Below, piece by piece: positions 6,817 through 9,831 of a DNA stretch of 9,831 nucleotides. The position numbers were made by a program, and so were the translations under genes. The notes under the pieces were generated by a model, which was not told the origin of the DNA, did no database searches, and saw nothing but the letters and a program-made list of their open reading frames with translations. Location of the stretch: assembly GCA_027858635.1 (NCBI GenBank), contig JAQICG010000161.1, positions 1 to 9,831 on the forward strand, given 5' to 3'. This stretch comes from Gammaproteobacteria bacterium (lineage in GTDB: Bacteria; Pseudomonadota; Gammaproteobacteria; SZUA-229). Position 1 is the stretch's first letter; each line of letters opens with the position of its first letter.

Positions 6817-7044
6817 TTAACCGTGGCTATCCGAATAAGGCAACAACGCTAGATAGCGAGCCTGTTTAATCGAGCGTGTAACCTGACGTTGATATTTGGC
6901 TTTGGTACCAGTAATACGCGCCGGCACAATCTTTCCGCTTTCTGAAATATAGCTCTTCAGAAATTCGAGATCTTTATAATCTGATTGCGTGATTCCTTCT
7001 GCAGTAAAACGACAATAACGCTTACGTCTAAAATAGGATGACAT
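6817..7044 (-). CDS. rpsR: 30S ribosomal protein S18 (bS18)
   Basis: Binds the 30S platform as a heterodimer with S6. It has 75 residues, the same length as E. coli S18 and nearly co-linear with it. FRRKRYCRFTAEGI is near the N-terminus, the central KIVPARITGTKAKYQRQ block is intact, and RYLALLPY is at the end. The sole cysteine (C11) is in the usual YCRF/FCRF position, so this is the metal-free type. A GCGAGGA site is about 8 bases before the ATG. It starts only 15 bp after rpsF, as expected for two partners made in equal amounts. Confidence 0.97.
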   Translation of the reverse strand: MSSYFRRKRYCRFTAEGITQSDYKDLEFLKSYISESGKIVPARITGTKAKYQRQVTRSIKQARYLALLPYSDSHG

Positions 7045-7059
7045 TATAATTTTCCTCGC

Positions 7060-7524
7060 TTACTCAGCAGTGGTGGCTTCGGTAGGGGCTGCTGCGTCTT
7101 TGCCCGCTTCGCCCTCAACCGGTTTCTCAGTTTTTTCTTTTTCGGGAGCGCTTGGTGCAGCAGCCTCAACGCGTGGTGCACGCTTTGGCGTGGCATCCTC
7201 TTCAGCCTTGGCTTTGGCCAGCGGTGACATTTCTGTGCGCGCTTCATCACACTTCATAATCATGCTACGAATAACGGCATCATTAAAACGGAAAGCAGTT
7301 TCGAGTTCTTCGCGCGTAGCTTCATCACACTCGATATTCATCAGCGCATAATGAGCTTTATGGATTTTCTTGATCGGATAGGCTAACTGGCTTCGACCCC
7401 AATCTTCATTACGGTGGATTTTTCCGCCATTAGTTTCGATCATGCCTTTATAGCGGTCGATCATGGCTGTAACTTGTTCGCTCTGGTCAGGATGAACCAG
7501 AAACACTATTTCGTAGTGTCGCAT
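7060..7524 (-). CDS. rpsF: 30S ribosomal protein S6 (bS6) with extended acidic/alanine-rich tail
   Basis: Partner of S18 in the 30S platform. The S6 fold spans residues 1 to about 100: MRHYEIVFLVHPDQSEQV, then GGKIHRNEDWGRSQLAYPIKK, HAHYALMNIECD-type strands (here HKAHYALMNIECD), and the closing FNDAVIRSMIMK. About 50 residues follow that are rich in Ala, Glu, Lys and Pro with no predicted fold, making 154 residues in all, about 20 more than E. coli S6. In E. coli the S6 tail is modified by RimK with added glutamates. Whether that occurs here is unknown, and the tail ends in a single Glu. AAGAGG lies 6 bases before the ATG. It is the first gene of the ribosomal cluster. Confidence 0.95.
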   Translation of the reverse strand: MRHYEIVFLVHPDQSEQVTAMIDRYKGMIETNGGKIHRNEDWGRSQLAYPIKKIHKAHYALMNIECDEATREELETAFRFNDAVIRSMIMKCDEARTEMSPLAKAKAEEDATPKRAPRVEAAAPSAPEKEKTEKPVEGEAGKDAAAPTEATTAE

Positions 7525-7594
7525 AATATTCCTCTTGGGTTAAAGCCCCCCATCAATATGGTGGAGCAAGGATAGTCAAATTGACTGGGCGCGA
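7525..7594 (-). promoter_or_regulatory. rpsF leader with competing hairpins near the ribosome binding site
   Basis: In the mRNA direction, CCAT-AUUG-AUGG (7561 to 7550, extendable by two C-G pairs past a bulge) is followed at once by a GGG-CUUUAA-CCC hairpin (7548-7537). This ends next to the AAGAGG site (7536-7531). The two hairpins share the same G run, so they may exclude each other. S6:S18 autoregulation through the rpsF leader is known in bacteria. I do not see a convincing CCG-bulge motif of the described class, so this is only a candidate. A perfect dyad AGTCAA-A-TTGACT at 7574-7586 lies near the predicted transcription start. Confidence 0.3.
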
Positions 7595-7623
7595 AGTCTA
7601 GCCGGATTAGGCCGCAGTTACAA
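7595..7623 (-). promoter_or_regulatory. Predicted sigma70 promoter of the rpsF cluster
   Basis: On the minus strand TTGTAA (7623-7618) and TAGACT (7600-7595) are separated by exactly 17 bases, each matching 4 of 6 consensus positions. Transcription would begin near 7588, giving a leader of about 64 bases before rpsF. The spacer is GC-rich, with GGCC inside. A 9-bp inverted repeat (7601-7609 and 7661-7669) overlaps it. Confidence 0.45.
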
Positions 7624-7756
7624 GTAGTAGTTAGGAGCTGGTTATCTATATTGGCGCTTTTAATCCGGCGTTTTGAGCTGCACCTGATGATCGCTTTCGC
7701 ACCCTGTTTTCACTACCTCTCTTTTCTGATACCACTCTGATTGCCGCAATCGCTGT

Positions 7757-9139
7757 TTATGCCCGGCGCCAGCTGGTCGAACCCGCCTTATCTTCCAGTT
7801 CAATACCTAATGCATTCAGCTCATCACGAATTCGATCCGCCTCGGCCCAGTCCTTGTTCGCCCGGGCATCCAGCCGCTGCTGAATTAATGCCTCGATGCG
7901 CACCACATCCACAGCTTCACCAGCGCTCCCCTGCAAATAAGCTTCAGGATCAGCTTCCAGCAGACCTAATACATTGCCCAGTTTTTTCAATAACGCCGCT
8001 TTGCGTACTGCCTTCCCGGGGTCGATTTCACGCAACCGGTTCACCTGCCCGGCCAGATCAAACAAGACGGCGATGGCCTCTGAGGTGTTGAAATCATCTT
8101 CCATGGCGCTGTTAAACCGGGTCTCGGTCCCGTCTTCACCCACCTGCACCGATGGCAGCTCCAAACCCCGCAAAGCGTTGTACAGGCGGGTTAACGATGA
8201 CCGCGCCGAATCCAGCAACTGGTCAGAGTAATTCAGGGGGCTGCGATAGTGGCTGGCCAGAACGAAGTAGCGGATCTCTTCACCCTGATACAGCTTCAGA
8301 ATTTCGCGTACGGTAAAAAAGTTGCCCAATGATTTGGACATTTTTTCATCATTGATGCGCACGAAACCGTTGTGCATCCACAGATTGACAAACTTTTCAC
8401 CGGTAGCCGCTTCAGACTGGGCGATTTCATTTTCATGATGCGGGAACTGCAAGTCCTGGCCGCCGCCGTGAATATCAAAATGGTTGCCCAGACAACAGGT
8501 GGACATGACCGAGCATTCGATATGCCAGCCGGGACGCCCTTTGCCCCAGGGTGAATCCCAGAAAGGTTCATCAGGTTTGGAAGCCTTCCACAACACGAAA
8601 TCCAGAGGGTCATCTTTATTGCGATCCACCGCGACCCGCTCACCCGCGCGCAGATCTTCCAGACGCTTGCCGGACAGCCGGCCATAATTTTCAAAGGAGC
8701 TGACGTCGTAATAGACGTCGCCGTTGTCAGCCGCGTAAGCGTGGCCTTTTTCGATCAGGGTTTCGATCATGCTGATAATACCGGCCATGGAAGCGGTTGC
8801 TGCCGGCTCCTCATCGGGCGGCAGCACGCCCAGCTCAGCGGCATCCTCATGCATGGCCTGAATAAAACGTCCTGTAAGGGCATTAAAGTCCTCACCGTTT
8901 TCATTAGCTCGCGCAATAATCTTGTCATCAATATCGGTAATATTGCGGACATAATGAACCTGATAGCCGCTGTGGCGTAGAAAACGCGTCACCGTATCGA
9001 ACACCACCAGCACTCGTGCATGACCCAGATGGCAGAGATCATAAACCGTCATGCCGCAGACATACATTTTCACCTTGCCCGGCTCAATGGGGGTGAAAAT
9101 CTCTTTCTTACGCGTCAGGCTATTGTAGATGTGCAGCAT
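7757..9139 (-). CDS. cysS: Cysteine--tRNA ligase
   Basis: Class I synthetase that charges tRNA-Cys, cytoplasmic, 460 residues, nearly the same length as the E. coli enzyme. The zinc ligands C28, C209, H234 and E238 fall at the E. coli positions. The HIGH motif is HLGH (37-40) and the KMSKS motif is at 266-270, followed by LGN. Other family blocks are YVCGMTVYD (26-34), VRNITDIDDKI (64-74), GRPGWHIECS (201-210) and DIHGGGQDLQFPHHENE (222-238). The C-terminal anticodon region ends in the usual way with LEDKAGSTSWRR. The protein looks intact. No Shine-Dalgarno is visible before the ATG, and TAATAT at 9178-9173 is only a weak -10 candidate. It is divergent from the phosphatase gene across 633 bp and is separated from rpsF by 232 bp, so it is probably its own transcription unit. 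Confidence 0.97.
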   Translation of the reverse strand: MLHIYNSLTRKKEIFTPIEPGKVKMYVCGMTVYDLCHLGHARVLVVFDTVTRFLRHSGYQVHYVRNITDIDDKIIARANENGEDFNALTGRFIQAMHEDAAELGVLPPDEEPAATASMAGIISMIETLIEKGHAYAADNGDVYYDVSSFENYGRLSGKRLEDLRAGERVAVDRNKDDPLDFVLWKASKPDEPFWDSPWGKGRPGWHIECSVMSTCCLGNHFDIHGGGQDLQFPHHENEIAQSEAATGEKFVNLWMHNGFVRINDEKMSKSLGNFFTVREILKLYQGEEIRYFVLASHYRSPLNYSDQLLDSARSSLTRLYNALRGLELPSVQVGEDGTETRFNSAMEDDFNTSEAIAVLFDLAGQVNRLREIDPGKAVRKAALLKKLGNVLGLLEADPEAYLQGSAGEAVDVVRIEALIQQRLDARANKDWAEADRIRDELNALGIELEDKAGSTSWRRA

Positions 9140-9567
9140 GGTTATTCAGTTTTTATTGAAATAAGGTGGTGTATATTAACGGATTAGCAGGTTCATCGCT
9201 AACCCGACCCGGGCATTAAGATGCGCTATATACTATCGGGTATATAACTGGAATCTGAAACCCGTAGCGTATGATATTCAACGAGCGGTAACCGAAGTCC
9301 TCATACGCCAGTGCACCTATACCAGCAGAGCTTCGATGGAGACCACTCTAATATTTACCGGCATTGAACAAGCAAATCCAATGAGACATTTTTCTTTTAT
9401 ACCTTTTTACTCCTGCGTATAATTAAGTATTCTGAGTTAAGTTGTTATGAAAATTCGCAACCGAAGTTTAGCTTGGTGTTTTATCATTGCCTGATTATTA
9501 AATCACAAATAACATTTTTTAATTATCGCAGTTAGACTCGAAATGCAACTATATACTAACAAGGCGT
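9140..9567. other. Intergenic region upstream of cysS and the phosphatase gene, no gene seen
   Basis: No reading frame of useful length or coding character is present on either strand. It contains several small dyads. TTAGC/GCTAA at 9184-9202 lies in the possible cysS leader. TATATAC/GTATATA at 9227-9246 has a 6-base loop. GCGTATGA (9267-9274) pairs with TCATACGC (9301-9308). The right part is AT-rich. TTGCCT at 9487-9492 and TAACAT at 9510-9515, 17 bases apart, are a weak rightward promoter candidate. TATAAT at 9418-9423 is a good -10 without a good -35. Confidence 0.4.
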
Positions 9568-9672
9568 ATGGAAAGGACACCCTTCAATCAAGACCGTCAG
9601 CAGCAGGGATGCTGCTGCCGAGCGTACACGGATGTATTCTCAGCGCGTCTGATTGAAGGGTGTCCTTTCCAT
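9568..9672. repeat. 105-bp structured palindromic element with two inner GGA-loop hairpins
   Basis: The ends form a perfect 23-bp inverted repeat (9568-9590 and 9650-9672, outer bases ATGGAAAGGACACCC). Inside are two further hairpins. CAGCAGCA and TGCTGCTG (9598-9605, 9610-9617) have a GGGA loop. TACA and TGTA (9625-9628, 9633-9636) have a CGGA loop. The sequence GTACACGGATGT matches 11 of 12 positions of the CsrA SELEX consensus RUACARGGAUGU. The whole would fold as a long stem ending in a multibranch loop. It contains no reading frame. It could be a dispersed REP- or MITE-like repeat, or a structured RNA. It has the form of a repeat, and copy number decides between these. Confidence 0.65.
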
Positions 9673-9772
9673 GTGACTCAATAGTAACAAAGAATAACCA
9701 GGCCATATTTAGATACCGAAAGAAGCACCCTCTATATTATTTACAAATCAACCTTTTCCGGGAACCCGAAAT

Positions 9773-9831
9773 ATGATTAAAGTTCTGTTTGTCTGTATGG
9801 GCAATATCTGTCGTTCACCAAGCGCCGAGGG
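9773..9831 (+). CDS. Low-molecular-weight protein-tyrosine phosphatase family, partial (N-terminus only)
   Basis: Only 19 codons and two bases are inside the window. They read MIKVLFVCMGNICRSPSAE, which contains the P-loop C-x5-R-S (C8, R14, S15) in the typical N-terminal position of LMW-PTP enzymes after one hydrophobic strand. These hydrolyse phosphotyrosine, or arsenate in the ArsC branch. The VCMGNICRSP form favours the phosphatase branch. The catalytic Asp near the C-terminus is not visible. The ribosome binding site is weak (GGGAA about 10 bases upstream), and the CGGG/CCCG bases just before the start could pair. Partner genes such as a kinase or capsule operon lie outside the window. 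Confidence 0.85.
   Translation, partial: MIKVLFVCMGNICRSPSAE

Noticed and set aside
7070..7351. 93-codon plus-strand frame over rpsF, rich in Ala and Ser
   Set aside because: Shadow of the Ala/Glu-rich S6 tail on the opposite strand, with no ribosome binding site or motif.
7739..7751. cysS terminator at GATTG-CCG-CAATC
   Set aside because: The 5-bp stem has no following U run on the minus strand, so it is not an intrinsic terminator.
9140..9210. T-box-like leader upstream of cysS
   Set aside because: T-boxes belong mainly to Gram-positive bacteria. I see no T-box consensus and no terminator, only a short hairpin.
9568..9672. Retron or CRISPR-like unit
   Set aside because: No reverse transcriptase, cas gene or direct repeat array lies nearby. 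There is one inverted pair only, so a palindromic repeat or structured RNA is the simpler reading.

Overview
The window reads as chromosome of a gammaproteobacterium with moderate GC. S18, S6, L9, DnaB and CysS all resemble gammaproteobacterial forms, the order rpsF-rpsR-DUF2232-rplI-dnaB-alr is a known gammaproteobacterial arrangement, and the ferredoxin is of the Azotobacter FdI (FdxA) type. I cannot name the genus. No phage, plasmid, CRISPR, tRNA or rRNA gene is visible, and the genes are mostly housekeeping. The unexpected material is in the intergenic regions.

Layout from left to right. Positions 1-638 hold the N-terminal part of galU (minus strand, cut by the window edge), divergent from fdxA (762-1085, plus). 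After fdxA comes an AT-rich convergent intergenic region with a 132-bp element bounded by 26-bp inverted repeats. It is followed by a minus-strand lipoprotein (start chosen at 2417) made of eight exact 40-residue beta-propeller units. From 7524 down to 2553, all on the minus strand, lies the cluster rpsF (S6), rpsR (S18), a DUF2232 membrane protein, rplI (L9), dnaB and alr. cysS (7757-9139, minus) lies just upstream of this cluster. A 633-bp region without genes then leads to the start of a low-molecular-weight phosphatase gene on the plus strand (9773 to the edge).

The ribosomal genes supply two 30S proteins that bind as a heterodimer (S6 and S18) and the 50S protein L9. dnaB supplies the replicative helicase and alr makes D-alanine for peptidoglycan. 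A 164-bp palindromic element and a terminator-like hairpin separate rplI from dnaB, so the dnaB-alr part may be expressed partly apart from the ribosomal part.

Three different palindromic intergenic elements are the main points of interest: 1124-1255, 5115-5278 and 9568-9672. The last has a perfect 23-bp stem enclosing two small hairpins whose loops contain GGA, close to the CsrA/RsmA binding consensus. I see no complete new gene system. The best candidate for something undescribed is this 105-bp structured element.
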